NCBI GenBank assembly: GCA_005778355.1
Contig: SXON01000112.1
Span: 28,636 to 92,635, forward strand
Length of the DNA stretch: 64,000 nucleotides
Direction of reading: 5' to 3'
Origin: Pseudomonadota bacterium
GTDB taxonomy: Bacteria; Myxococcota_A; UBA796; SXON01
Below, in pieces: positions 9,938 through 18,746 of the stretch. Below the pieces are notes generated by a model. It saw only the letters and a program-made list of their open reading frames with translations, searched no databases and was not told the DNA's origin. Made by a program: the position numbers and the translations under genes. Each line of letters begins with the position of its first letter. The first letter of the stretch is position 1.

Positions 9938-11565
9938 TCCCCGAATCGCGCGCGCACCCGCCGAGCCAGCAGCACCGCCAGGGAAAGATGCAGCCGCTCG
10001 GCGAAGCCCGGTCGCGTCTCGCAGAGCACGTGGAGGTGCTCCCGGGGCAACACGTCCACCGCGACGGCTCCGCGCGCCACCACGTCGGCGCTGGCGGGCT
10101 CATTGTCGACGAAGGACACCTCGCCGAACACCTCGCCCGGACCGAGCACCGCCACCACCTCGCCGCCCGGCGCGCGAACCTCCTCCTCGCCCCGGTGAAC
10201 AAGGTACAAGCTGGCCCCCCGGCTCCCTCGTTTGAGGAGAACCGTGCCGCCCTCCGCCTCTCGGCGCCACGCCGCCACCAAGACCGCGAGCATGTCGGCT
10301 GGCCCGAGGTGCCGCAGGGGTAGCGTGGCCCCCACGTTCCCGACGTTGGTCACGAAAGCGGCGTCGGTCTCGGCCACGCGTTCGGTCATCTGGTGCTCGA
10401 AGCGCAGAACGCGCTCGTCTTCCAGCGCCACCACGCCGCCGGTCGACATGTAGGCGCCCGGCGCGCCGGGGCCCTCGGCACGGAGGTACGCCGCCCCGCG
10501 TTTCTGGTGCACCAGTCGCCACGCCTTGAGCGCCGACAGGCCGGCGTTGAACAGGCCAGCCAGCTGCGAGTCACCGCTCTCTTCCACGAACTGCCGCAGG
10601 ACGGGACCGGCCGCGTCGGCGGCCTCGAGGAACCGCTGGTGACGCCCGGGGAGAAATCGTCGCGTGTGCACCACGCTCTTGCCCATCCCCGACCGCCGCG
10701 CGACCGACAGCACGCTGTCGAGCACCTGCAGGGAGCCCACCTGCGGACCGGAGGCTCCTTCCAGCACGCCCTCCCCCTCGTCGATACCCCAGAGCGTGGC
10801 CGGCTGGATCAGCGTCATGAAGTCGCTGCCGGTGAAAACGCCCTTCTGCACGTAGTGTTTGAAGGGCCGCCCCATGGCGCTGATCTCCTCGTGGAGCCGC
10901 TCCAGGAGCCACGCGCAGCGATGGGCATTTCGTCGCGACGCGGCCTCGACGAGGCGCACGCAGGTGAGCACGGCGCGCGCCCCGAGCGCCTCCGTCTCGA
11001 TGCCGGTGCGCACGAAGGCACGCAGGGTCTCGTCTTTCGGAGGTGAGAGCCAGAGGACCGCAGGCTCGGCCCCGCCGTCGAGCAAGGCCTCGATCTCGTA
11101 GGTACTGCCGCCCTCGCGACCGGGGAGGCGCCAGTTGGCGGTCACCATCGCCGCGAGGTTCCCCACCCGGGGGTGACCCGCCCGAGAGGCCAGCGCTCGC
11201 CAGGGCCCCTCGATCCCGGGCGGCAAGACAAGCTTCTGCCTCTGGTATTCCTCGGCCGCCGGCGGCAGGCGGTCCCAGCGGTAGGCGTGACCAAGCACCG
11301 AGAGCACCGTGAGCAGGCGGTCCGCCTCGGACTCGGTGAGCGTGGTCACGACTGCATCGACGCCCTCCGCGGGCTTCGCGAAGCGCGCCTCCAACCATTC
11401 CCGCGCGCCCTCGCCATGGAAGTGCTCGGGCAAGTCACGAGCCGCCTCGACCCAGGGCGCCCAATCGCTCGGCAGCGCGTCGCTTGGCACGCGCCTCGGC
11501 ATGAAACCGAGACCTCGAGCGAGGTCGGCATGGAGCGACGCGCGAAGGGCCGCGACCGAGGACAC
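9934..11565 (-). CDS. protein with C-terminal cyclic nucleotide-binding-like domain
   Basis: C-terminus LLKRGSRGASLYLVHRGEEEVRAPGGEVVAVLGPGEVFGEVSFVDNEPASADVVA is cNMP-binding-fold-like. Confidence 0.65.
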   Translation of the reverse strand: MSSVAALRASLHADLARGLGFMPRRVPSDALPSDWAPWVEAARDLPEHFHGEGAREWLEARFAKPAEGVDAVVTTLTESEADRLLTVLSVLGHAYRWDRLPPAAEEYQRQKLVLPPGIEGPWRALASRAGHPRVGNLAAMVTANWRLPGREGGSTYEIEALLDGGAEPAVLWLSPPKDETLRAFVRTGIETEALGARAVLTCVRLVEAASRRNAHRCAWLLERLHEEISAMGRPFKHYVQKGVFTGSDFMTLIQPATLWGIDEGEGVLEGASGPQVGSLQVLDSVLSVARRSGMGKSVVHTRRFLPGRHQRFLEAADAAGPVLRQFVEESGDSQLAGLFNAGLSALKAWRLVHQKRGAAYLRAEGPGAPGAYMSTGGVVALEDERVLRFEHQMTERVAETDAAFVTNVGNVGATLPLRHLGPADMLAVLVAAWRREAEGGTVLLKRGSRGASLYLVHRGEEEVRAPGGEVVAVLGPGEVFGEVSFVDNEPASADVVARGAVAVDVLPREHLHVLCETRPGFAERLHLSLAVLLARRVRARFGD

Positions 11566-11592
11566 GCGATGGCTACCCGCGAGAGCGGCAGC

Positions 11593-11835
11593 CTAACGAC
11601 GGCGTCGCAGCGCGGCGACGGCGCCCAGGACGCCGAGGCCCACGCCGGTCGCGCCGCTGTCGCAGCCTCCGCACAGGCCACGGTCACCGCTCAGGTCTTC
11701 GGGCACCTCCGTCTCCTCGGTGTCACCACCCCCGGCGGCGCTGTCGGCGGTGTCGCCACCAGTATCGTTGTCGCCGGTGTCGGCAGTGTCGGCGGTGTCG
11801 GCAGCGAGGGCGAGGGTGAAAAGCAGCGTGAACAT
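11593..11835 (-). CDS. minimal secreted protein: signal peptide + Thr/Asp linker + MYXO-CTERM-like tail
   Basis: MFTLLFTLALAADTADTADTGDNDTGGDTADSAAGGGDTEETEVPEDLSGDRGLCGGCDSGATGVGLGVLGAVAALRRRR. Confidence 0.6.
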   Translation of the reverse strand: MFTLLFTLALAADTADTADTGDNDTGGDTADSAAGGGDTEETEVPEDLSGDRGLCGGCDSGATGVGLGVLGAVAALRRRR

Positions 11836-11908
11836 GTGAACTCCAGGTGACGCGGCGGGACGCTGCAAAGGGCGTGCCGCCCAAAATCGACCTCCAAGTC
11901 CCCTGATC

Positions 11909-13471
11909 GTGGCTTTGTCCACGATCGGGGTGTGTGTCACCACCATCGGTCGAGTGCCCGGGGTCGTCGCGCGGCAGCCCGCGCTAGAGCAGCACGTGGA
12001 TCCTCGGCAATCACCGCGTCTCGGCTGGGTGACGGCGCCCTCGCCCGTCGAGGCCCACCCCGCCCTGGCCGAGCGACTCGGACTGCAGTGGTTCGGCGTC
12101 AAACGCGACGATCTCTTGCCTGCGCTCCACGGCGGCACCAAGGTGCGCAAGCTCGACTTCCTGCTCGCCGCGCCACCCTGGTCGCTCGCGCCCGGCTGGG
12201 CGGCCGCTGGCGCCATGGGCTCCGGGCAGATCGCCGCGCTCGCCGCTGCAGCCGAAGTCCTCGGCAAGACCCTCCACGCCCACCTCGCGTGGCAAACGCC
12301 CACGGGCCACGCCATCGAAAACCTCGCCTTTGTCGCCACTCGCGCCCAGATCACCGACCACGGCTCGCGGGTACGGATGGCGCTTCGTCACCCGGCCTTG
12401 CTCCGGGGCGGCCGCGTGGGTGGACTGCCGGTGGTCCCGCCGGGGGCGAGCGCCGGGCCCGGACTGCTCGGACCGGTGGAGGCCGGGCTCGAGCTCGCGG
12501 CGCAGGTGGAGCGCGGCGACTGCCCGCTTCCCGACGAGATCGTGCTGCCCTTCGGCTCCGGGGGCACAGCGGTCGGCCTCGCGGTGGGCCTGCGACGCGC
12601 CGGTTTGCCCACGGTGGTGCGCGCCGTCGCCTGCGTGGAACGCCCTCTCGCCGCGGCCTGGCGGGTGCGCAGCCTGCTCGACGAGCTCGGCGAGCGCGAC
12701 GCGAGCCTCCACGTTGAACATGGCCACGTGGGTGGTGGTTACGGCGTCCCGAGCATATCTTCCGAAGCCGCCGTCGCGACACTTGTATCACAAGGTATCG
12801 ACGCCGAGCCGGTGTACGGGGGGAAGGCGATGGCCGCGTTGCTCGCCAACCCCCCGCGCGGCAAGCGGGTGCTCTTCTGGCACACGGCGCGACGTGGGCC
12901 CCTGCCTGTCGACCCCCGCTGGCGCGAGCGGCTCCCCGCGAGCCTCCAGCGACGCCTTGATGGGGGGCGAGGACGGAGGGCCCTCCTCGTGGGTGGCCTC
13001 GCGGCCGCGGCGCTCGTGGCGATCCGCACCAGCGGCTACCCGGACCGCAGCTTCACGGGCGCCGTGCTCGCCGACTGGGAAGCCGAGGTGGTGCGCGCGC
13101 TCGGCGAGGCGGTGGCGGTGGTGCCGCACGATGCGGAGCTCGCCGTGGCCACGGTCGATCACTTCCTCACCGGCCTGTCGCCGTTCAACCGGGCCGAGGT
13201 GCACGGCCTGTTCGCGCTGGTGGAGCACGGGCTCGGCGTGCGGCGTTTCACCTCGATGGACCCGGCCGGTCGACGCGAAGCGCTCGCTCGGCTCGCCTCG
13301 CTGGGCGCTCTCCCCGCCGTGGCAAGCCGCGGCGCGCGCGACCTCGGCCTGCTCGGCGCCTACGCGCAGCCCGCAACCTGGGGTGCCCTTGGCTACGAGG
13401 GTCCCATCGTTGCCCCGGGGCGCCCCGACCCCTACGCGGTGCACTGCGCTCCCGACGGCGCCGCCCCGTGA
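11909..13471 (+). CDS. PLP-dependent ACC deaminase/D-cysteine desulfhydrase-like domain fused to GMC-oxidoreductase small-subunit-like domain
   Basis: VKRDDLLPALHGGTKVRKLDFLL resembles the PLP Lys motif; C-terminus AEVVRALGEAVAVVP...FLTGLSPFNRAEVHGLFALVEHG resembles the gluconate dehydrogenase subunit 3-like family. Start uncertain. Confidence 0.65.
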   Translation: MALSTIGVCVTTIGRVPGVVARQPALEQHVDPRQSPRLGWVTAPSPVEAHPALAERLGLQWFGVKRDDLLPALHGGTKVRKLDFLLAAPPWSLAPGWAAAGAMGSGQIAALAAAAEVLGKTLHAHLAWQTPTGHAIENLAFVATRAQITDHGSRVRMALRHPALLRGGRVGGLPVVPPGASAGPGLLGPVEAGLELAAQVERGDCPLPDEIVLPFGSGGTAVGLAVGLRRAGLPTVVRAVACVERPLAAAWRVRSLLDELGERDASLHVEHGHVGGGYGVPSISSEAAVATLVSQGIDAEPVYGGKAMAALLANPPRGKRVLFWHTARRGPLPVDPRWRERLPASLQRRLDGGRGRRALLVGGLAAAALVAIRTSGYPDRSFTGAVLADWEAEVVRALGEAVAVVPHDAELAVATVDHFLTGLSPFNRAEVHGLFALVEHGLGVRRFTSMDPAGRREALARLASLGALPAVASRGARDLGLLGAYAQPATWGALGYEGPIVAPGRPDPYAVHCAPDGAAP

Positions 13472-14946
13472 TCCACGACGCGAGTACGCTCGGCACGCCG
13501 CTGGAGCTCCGCGCCGACCTCTGCGTGGTGGGCTCGGGACCGGGTGGCGCCACCGTGGCGATGCTTGCCGCCGAGGCCGGGATGCGTGTCGTCTTACTGG
13601 AGGCCGGCGAGCTGGTCACCCCTGCGAGCATGGACCAGCGGGAAGACACCATGTTCCCAAGGCTTTTCTGGGAGAGCGGGGGACGCACCACCGCCGACCG
13701 CGCCATCCGTGTACATCAAGGCCGTGGGGTGGGTGGCAGCGCACTCCACAACTTGAACCTCTGCAAACGCGCCGCCCCCGAGGTGCTCGCCCAGTGGCGG
13801 CAAGCCGGTGTCGACCTCGACTGGAACACGCTCTACGCGGAGGCCGAGGCGCTCATCGGCGTGGTCGACGTGCCGGAGTCCATGCTCAACCGGCACAACC
13901 TGCTCTTCCGCGAAGGCGCACGGAGGCTCGGCTGGGCCAACGGTCGGCTCCGTCACAACCGGGAGGGCTGCGTGGGCAGCGGCTTCTGCGAGATCGGTTG
14001 CGCCTTCGACGCGAAGAACAACGCGCTGAAGGTGTGCATCCCGCGCGCGGTCCGGGCCGGGACCAGCGTGCTCGCGCGCTGCCAGGCCGTGCGGGTGCTC
14101 CACGATGATCGCGTCATCCACGGCGTCGAGGGGGTGGCCATTCATCCCCTGTCGCGACAAGCACTGGGCGAGATCCGCGTCCTCGCGCCCAGAGTCTGCG
14201 TGTCGGCCTCGGCCACCGGGACGCCAGCCCTCCTTCGCCGCTCCGGCGTGCCCGGTCGTCCCGTGGGCGACAGCCTGAGGATGCACCCGGCGGTGGTCGT
14301 GGCCGGCGATTTCGACGAGCCGGTGCATGCCTGGCGCGGTGTACCCCAGGGCTGGGAGTGCACCGAGCACCTTCGCTTCGACGAGAGCGTGTCGCGTACC
14401 TGGCTGGTGCCCGCCTTCGCACACCCGGTGGGCACCGCCACCCTCGTCCCTGGCCTCGGCGATGAACATGCCGCCTTGATGGCCCGCTACGCCCACCTCG
14501 GAGCCGTCACCGCGATGGTCCACGACAGCACCCGTGGTCGCGTGCGCCCCAGGGGCGACCTCGGCCTGTCCATCCACTACCAGCCCGACGAGGCCGACCG
14601 TGCCGCCCTCCAGGACGGCCTCGTCCACGCCGCTCGTCTCCTCTTCGCCGCCGGCGCGCGCAGGGTACTGGTCCCGAGCCCGCGCCTTGTCACCCTCGAC
14701 GACCCCCGCGCCGTCGACTCGCTCCGCGACGTGACCTCCCCCGACCTCAGCGCCGTGCACCCCATGGCCAGCGTCCCGCTCGGCGAGGCGGTCGACCAGG
14801 ACGGCGCCCACCGCGTGCTGCGCGGCCTCTGGGTGGCCGACGCCTCGCTCTTCCCCACCTCGACCGGCGGCCCTCCTCAGCTCACCACCTACGCGCTCGG
14901 CCTCCACGTGGGCCGCGCCCTCATCCAAAAAGGAGTCGGAGGTTAA
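13468..14946 (+). CDS. GMC family oxidoreductase
   Basis: ADLCVVGSGPGGATVAMLAAEAGMRVVLLEAG (FAD GxGxxG) and C-terminal GLWVADASLFPTSTGGPPQLTTYALGLHVGRAL. Confidence 0.85.
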   Translation: MIHDASTLGTPLELRADLCVVGSGPGGATVAMLAAEAGMRVVLLEAGELVTPASMDQREDTMFPRLFWESGGRTTADRAIRVHQGRGVGGSALHNLNLCKRAAPEVLAQWRQAGVDLDWNTLYAEAEALIGVVDVPESMLNRHNLLFREGARRLGWANGRLRHNREGCVGSGFCEIGCAFDAKNNALKVCIPRAVRAGTSVLARCQAVRVLHDDRVIHGVEGVAIHPLSRQALGEIRVLAPRVCVSASATGTPALLRRSGVPGRPVGDSLRMHPAVVVAGDFDEPVHAWRGVPQGWECTEHLRFDESVSRTWLVPAFAHPVGTATLVPGLGDEHAALMARYAHLGAVTAMVHDSTRGRVRPRGDLGLSIHYQPDEADRAALQDGLVHAARLLFAAGARRVLVPSPRLVTLDDPRAVDSLRDVTSPDLSAVHPMASVPLGEAVDQDGAHRVLRGLWVADASLFPTSTGGPPQLTTYALGLHVGRALIQKGVGG

Positions 14947-14958
14947 GGGTTAAGACTT
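14927..14958. repeat. 32-bp dispersed repeat, copy 2
   Basis: AAAAAGGaGTCGGAGGTTAAGGGTTAAGACTT; encodes the last residues of the GMC oxidoreductase and abuts the next start codon. Confidence 0.8.
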
Positions 14959-15727
14959 GTCGCCGCTCGCCGACATCGCCTACGCCTGGCTCCGTGCCCA
15001 CACCGCGAGAGTGGTCGGCCTCAACGCCCCGCAGGGCGCCGGGAAAACAACCCTTTGCGCCGAACTTGTCCGCCGGGCCGCCCTCGACGGGGAGCGCTGG
15101 GTGGCCCTCTCGATCGACGACTTCTACTTGCGCCGCGCGGAGCAGGCCGAACTCGCCACCCGCCACCCCGACGACCCCCTCATGGCCGTGCGCGGTGCCC
15201 CGGGCACGCACGACGTCGCCCTCGGCGTCGCGACACTTGACGCACTGATACACGATACGTGTATCTGCCGCATCCCACGCTATGACAAGTCGGCCCACGG
15301 CGGGCTCGGCGACCGCCACGCACCCTCTGAGTTCTCCCTGGTGGAACCACCGATCCACCGGATCCTGCTCGAGGGCTGGATCCTCGGCTTCGAGCCCCAG
15401 GGCGCCGGGGGAGCCCTCGCCCGGGTCGACGCCGCGCTGTCGACCTACGCCCCCTGGACCACGCGCCTCGACGCCTTGATTCAGCTGCGGATGACCGACT
15501 CCACCTCCGTGCTTCGCTGGCGGGTGGAGGCCGAACAGAAGCTGCGCACGAGCGGTCGCGGAGCCATGAGCGACGAACAGGCCGCCGTCTACATCGCACG
15601 CTTCCTACCGTTGTACGACGTGTACCCCGGCGCGATGGCCGCCAACCCCCCGGTGTTTCCCTACCTGCACCTCTGGATCGGTCCCGATCGACTACCCGCC
15701 GAGCCGCCCCCGCGCGATCTCCCCTAG
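14957..15727 (+). CDS. P-loop kinase, D-glycerate 3-kinase-like
   Basis: VVGLNAPQGAGKTTLCAELV (Walker A), SIDDFYLRRAEQAELA, RIPRYDKSAHGGLGDR, LEGWILGF. TTG start. Confidence 0.7.
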   Translation: MSPLADIAYAWLRAHTARVVGLNAPQGAGKTTLCAELVRRAALDGERWVALSIDDFYLRRAEQAELATRHPDDPLMAVRGAPGTHDVALGVATLDALIHDTCICRIPRYDKSAHGGLGDRHAPSEFSLVEPPIHRILLEGWILGFEPQGAGGALARVDAALSTYAPWTTRLDALIQLRMTDSTSVLRWRVEAEQKLRTSGRGAMSDEQAAVYIARFLPLYDVYPGAMAANPPVFPYLHLWIGPDRLPAEPPPRDLP

Positions 15728-16396
15728 TCTCCGCCACAACTCCGAATCGCGCGCCGCCTCCCCGTGCGCCGTCAACAGCGTAGTGGGCTGGTCGGCAACC
15801 AGCTGGTCGGCCAGCCAGGGGTAGTACTCGCGGCGATCCGCGAGCCCCACGGCGAGGAAGGTGCCACCAATCCGCAGGCCGGGCGCACCCTGCGTGAGCC
15901 AGAGGAACCAGCCAAACGGGTTCTGGGGCAGGGGTGTCACGTTGAAGAAGGCGTCGGTCACCAGCCACGTCACGCCGGTCGGCGTCGTGAAGCGCAACCA
16001 CACCTCGCCTTGCTTGGTGCCCGGGGGCACGAGGAGCGTCACCCCGGGTGGCAAACGCTCGGCGAGCGCCTCGACGCCCAGGGTCGCCACACCGGTCTTC
16101 GCCAGCAAACGCGGCCGTGCCGCCGCCGTCGACACGGCCAGTGCCGATGGGAACCGCTGGGAAAAACCACGCAAACCTAGGTTGTGATAGTGATTGGGCG
16201 CGAGCAGCACCGAGGGACGGCCCAGCGCCTCGAGCTCAGCCATCTCCCCTTCACCTGGGGACGGCGGGGCGCTCAGCACCGCCAGCGAACCATCGGCGAG
16301 GCGCAACGCGAAGGCGTTCCACATGGGAACCCCACCCGTCGCGCGGGCGCGGCACCAGAGGCCGGGCACCCCTTCCACGGGGTTCCACGCGCTCAT
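15692..16396 (-). CDS. DUF4336/metallo-hydrolase-like protein
   Basis: MSAWNPVEGVPGLWCRARATGGVPMWNAFALRLADGSLAVLSAPP...APNHYHNLGLRGFSQRFPSA. Confidence 0.5.
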   Translation of the reverse strand: MSAWNPVEGVPGLWCRARATGGVPMWNAFALRLADGSLAVLSAPPSPGEGEMAELEALGRPSVLLAPNHYHNLGLRGFSQRFPSALAVSTAAARPRLLAKTGVATLGVEALAERLPPGVTLLVPPGTKQGEVWLRFTTPTGVTWLVTDAFFNVTPLPQNPFGWFLWLTQGAPGLRIGGTFLAVGLADRREYYPWLADQLVADQPTTLLTAHGEAARDSELWRRLGEIARGRLGG

Positions 16397-17580
16397 CCTG
16401 CGCGCCAGGCGTCGTAGTCGGCCAGCAAGGCGTCGCCGAGCAGATCGCCCAGGATCTGGAGCCCGTAGCCAGTCACGTGTACGAGGTCGCCCGTGCCGAT
16501 GCCCCGAGCGTGGGCCCACGTGAGCGCCGAGCCTGCCCCGCCCATGGCGTCGTAGGTGCTCCAGAAGGCGCAGCCGCGCTGCGCCGCCACGCGCGCCTGC
16601 ACCGCCACGAGGTTCTTCATACCGGGCCGGGACTTCTCGGTGCCATCCACCTCGTCGATGTAGCCCTGGTCGAGCGGCGTGACGACGAGACACGACGCCG
16701 CGCCCTTCCCCGCGAGGATGGTGTCGAGCGCGCTCGCGAAGATCGGCACATAGCCCTCGCCGCCCTTGCCAAGCAGCGCCGGGTAGCCGGCCTCGTTGCC
16801 GCCGAGCATCACCACCACGAGGTCCGGGCGGCGTGTTTCCACCTGGGGCTTCAGGTTCTCCCCGGCGAAGGTGGTGAAGGACTTGCTTCCCACGCCGATC
16901 ACCCCGAGCGACTCCCATGTGGCGCCGGGCCTGCCCGTTTCCAGCACCACGCCGTAGAACGGCACGGTCCCCCCGTGGGCGCCGAAAGCCAGCTTGGTGA
17001 AGCCCCCGGGGACGTCGAGGCTGAAGCGACGGTCGTCCGTGGTCGCAGCCGCGGCCGCGCCGCGGCCGATCTCCCGATCATCGGCGCTCACCCAGTAGCT
17101 GCCGTAGCCCTGGCCCCCCTGGTACCACAGTTCCACGTGCTGCTGGGGGACAGGCTGGCCCTCGCCACCGACGGCCCGAACCACGGCGTAGCCACCGGCG
17201 CGAACGATGCCGACGATGCCTCCGAGCCCATAGCGACCCCCCGCGCCGCCGAGCAGGATCGTCCGCCAGGACCACTCGCCGCCTCGCGAGTAGCTCACGT
17301 CTACCCGGTGGTTCCACTGCGGCGTGAGGCCCGCCGACACGAACCCCGGCCCGGCATCCCCGAAGCGGGCCTGCAGCCGCGCGCGAAGCGTGCTGCTGAA
17401 ACCATCGGCCGCGATGGTGCTGTCGCCGTAGTGAATTGCCCGTGCCACGCCCGCGCCCGACTCCGCGGCACGCAAGGCCTCGAACCAGTGGGCAAGGCCC
17501 CGGTGTTCCGGATCGACGACGGACGTCGGCACGCCCAGGCGTGGTGCCGCCAGCGCGACAGACAAGAAGAGGCCGAGCAT
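16393..17580 (-). CDS. secreted SGNH/GDSL-type hydrolase-like protein
   Basis: Signal peptide MLGLFLSVALAAP; AIHYGDSTIA, PDLVVVMLGGNEAGYP, HVTGYGLQILGDLL. Confidence 0.65.
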   Translation of the reverse strand: MLGLFLSVALAAPRLGVPTSVVDPEHRGLAHWFEALRAAESGAGVARAIHYGDSTIAADGFSSTLRARLQARFGDAGPGFVSAGLTPQWNHRVDVSYSRGGEWSWRTILLGGAGGRYGLGGIVGIVRAGGYAVVRAVGGEGQPVPQQHVELWYQGGQGYGSYWVSADDREIGRGAAAAATTDDRRFSLDVPGGFTKLAFGAHGGTVPFYGVVLETGRPGATWESLGVIGVGSKSFTTFAGENLKPQVETRRPDLVVVMLGGNEAGYPALLGKGGEGYVPIFASALDTILAGKGAASCLVVTPLDQGYIDEVDGTEKSRPGMKNLVAVQARVAAQRGCAFWSTYDAMGGAGSALTWAHARGIGTGDLVHVTGYGLQILGDLLGDALLADYDAWRAG

Positions 17581-17595
17581 CGAGCGGCCGCTAAC

Positions 17596-18318
17596 TCACG
17601 CCCAGGGCCACCCGACAGGCAGAGGCCAGGCCTCCTCGCCGCCCCGCCACAACCCAGGCTCATCCACGTAGGGGCCAATACGCGTACGAACTAGTCGCGA
17701 CAGGTGCGCCACCGTGCCCAGCCGCTCCGCGAGGTCTCGGGCGAGAGCGCGCACGTAGAACCCGCCGCCCGTCACCACTTCCAGTCGCGACCATGTATCA
17801 CCATGTATCAACCAGCGCGCCGAGTGAAGGTACACTCGAGAGGGCGGCAACACGACGGTTTCGCCGCGATGTACCCGCGCGTAGGCGCGCTCCCCGTCCA
17901 CTCGTTTCGACGAGGTGGCCGGCGGTACTTGCTCCGTGAACCCGCGGAAACCCTGGAGCGCCTCGTCGAGCCCCGCATGGGGCACGGCGCCCTCGCGTAC
18001 CACCTTGCCCGTTGGGTCAAGGTTGTCGGTTTCCACGCCCCAGCGCACGTCGGCCACGTAGGTCTTGGGCAACCGGTGAAGCGCCTCGAATCCGCGCACC
18101 GCGTCGCCCACCAGGACCAGGAGCAGGCCTTCCGCGAAGGGGTCGAGCGTGCCCCCATGGCAAGCCCGCAGGCGCACCCCGGCGCGCGACTGGAGCTCGG
18201 TCACCACGCTCTGGAAACACTGGAAGCTGGTCATCCCGGGGGGCTTGTGCGCCCGCCACGTGCCATCGACGGTCGAGCGTCGTGCGCGGGGCTGCCCCCG
18301 GCTCAGCCGATCACCTTC
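17596..18318 (-). CDS. truB: tRNA pseudouridine(55) synthase
   Basis: WRAHKPPGMTSFQ...CHGGTLDPFAEGLLLVLVGDA...KTYVADVRWGVETDNLDPTGKV, PPATSSKRVDGERAYARVHRGE; start approximate (GTG near 18270 also possible). Confidence 0.85.
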   Translation of the reverse strand, partial: EGDRLSRGQPRARRSTVDGTWRAHKPPGMTSFQCFQSVVTELQSRAGVRLRACHGGTLDPFAEGLLLVLVGDAVRGFEALHRLPKTYVADVRWGVETDNLDPTGKVVREGAVPHAGLDEALQGFRGFTEQVPPATSSKRVDGERAYARVHRGETVVLPPSRVYLHSARWLIHGDTWSRLEVVTGGGFYVRALARDLAERLGTVAHLSRLVRTRIGPYVDEPGLWRGGEEAWPLPVGWPWA

Positions 18319-18731
18319 TGGAAGACCATCAATACCAGGGTGGCGAACCACAGCGCATGGAAAGAAGGGCCCAGCCAACGGAGTCGCGCGAGCGCGGTGG
18401 CGTCGGTGCTATCGTGCAGGAGCGCCTCGAGACTGCGGAAGTAGGTCGCCTGCACGGCGAAGAGCACCAGCGTGTTGAACAGGCCCACGTGCACCGCGAT
18501 GGGCACACCCCCGAAACCACCCATGATGTAGAGCAGGTAGAAGCCCGTGAGCAGCACCACGATGGAGGCCAGCTTGGCCGCTCGGCGAATCCGTCGCACC
18601 CGGTCAGCGAGCCCCTGAAAGTCCCCCAGCTTGGCCACGGTGAAGCGGACGTCGCCGGTGACGAACATCATGGCGCCAAACCACGCGGCCATGGCGGCGA
18701 GGTGCAACAGGCGAGCGAGGGGGTAGTCCAC
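18303..18731 (-). CDS. small multi-pass membrane protein
   Basis: About four hydrophobic segments (LLHLAAMAAWFGAMMFVTG; LASIVVLLTGFYLLYIMG; FNTLVLFAV; HALWFATLVLMVFQ). Confidence 0.6.
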   Translation of the reverse strand: MDYPLARLLHLAAMAAWFGAMMFVTGDVRFTVAKLGDFQGLADRVRRIRRAAKLASIVVLLTGFYLLYIMGGFGGVPIAVHVGLFNTLVLFAVQATYFRSLEALLHDSTDATALARLRWLGPSFHALWFATLVLMVFQKVIG

Positions 18732-18746
18732 GGCGGCGGCCCCGTA

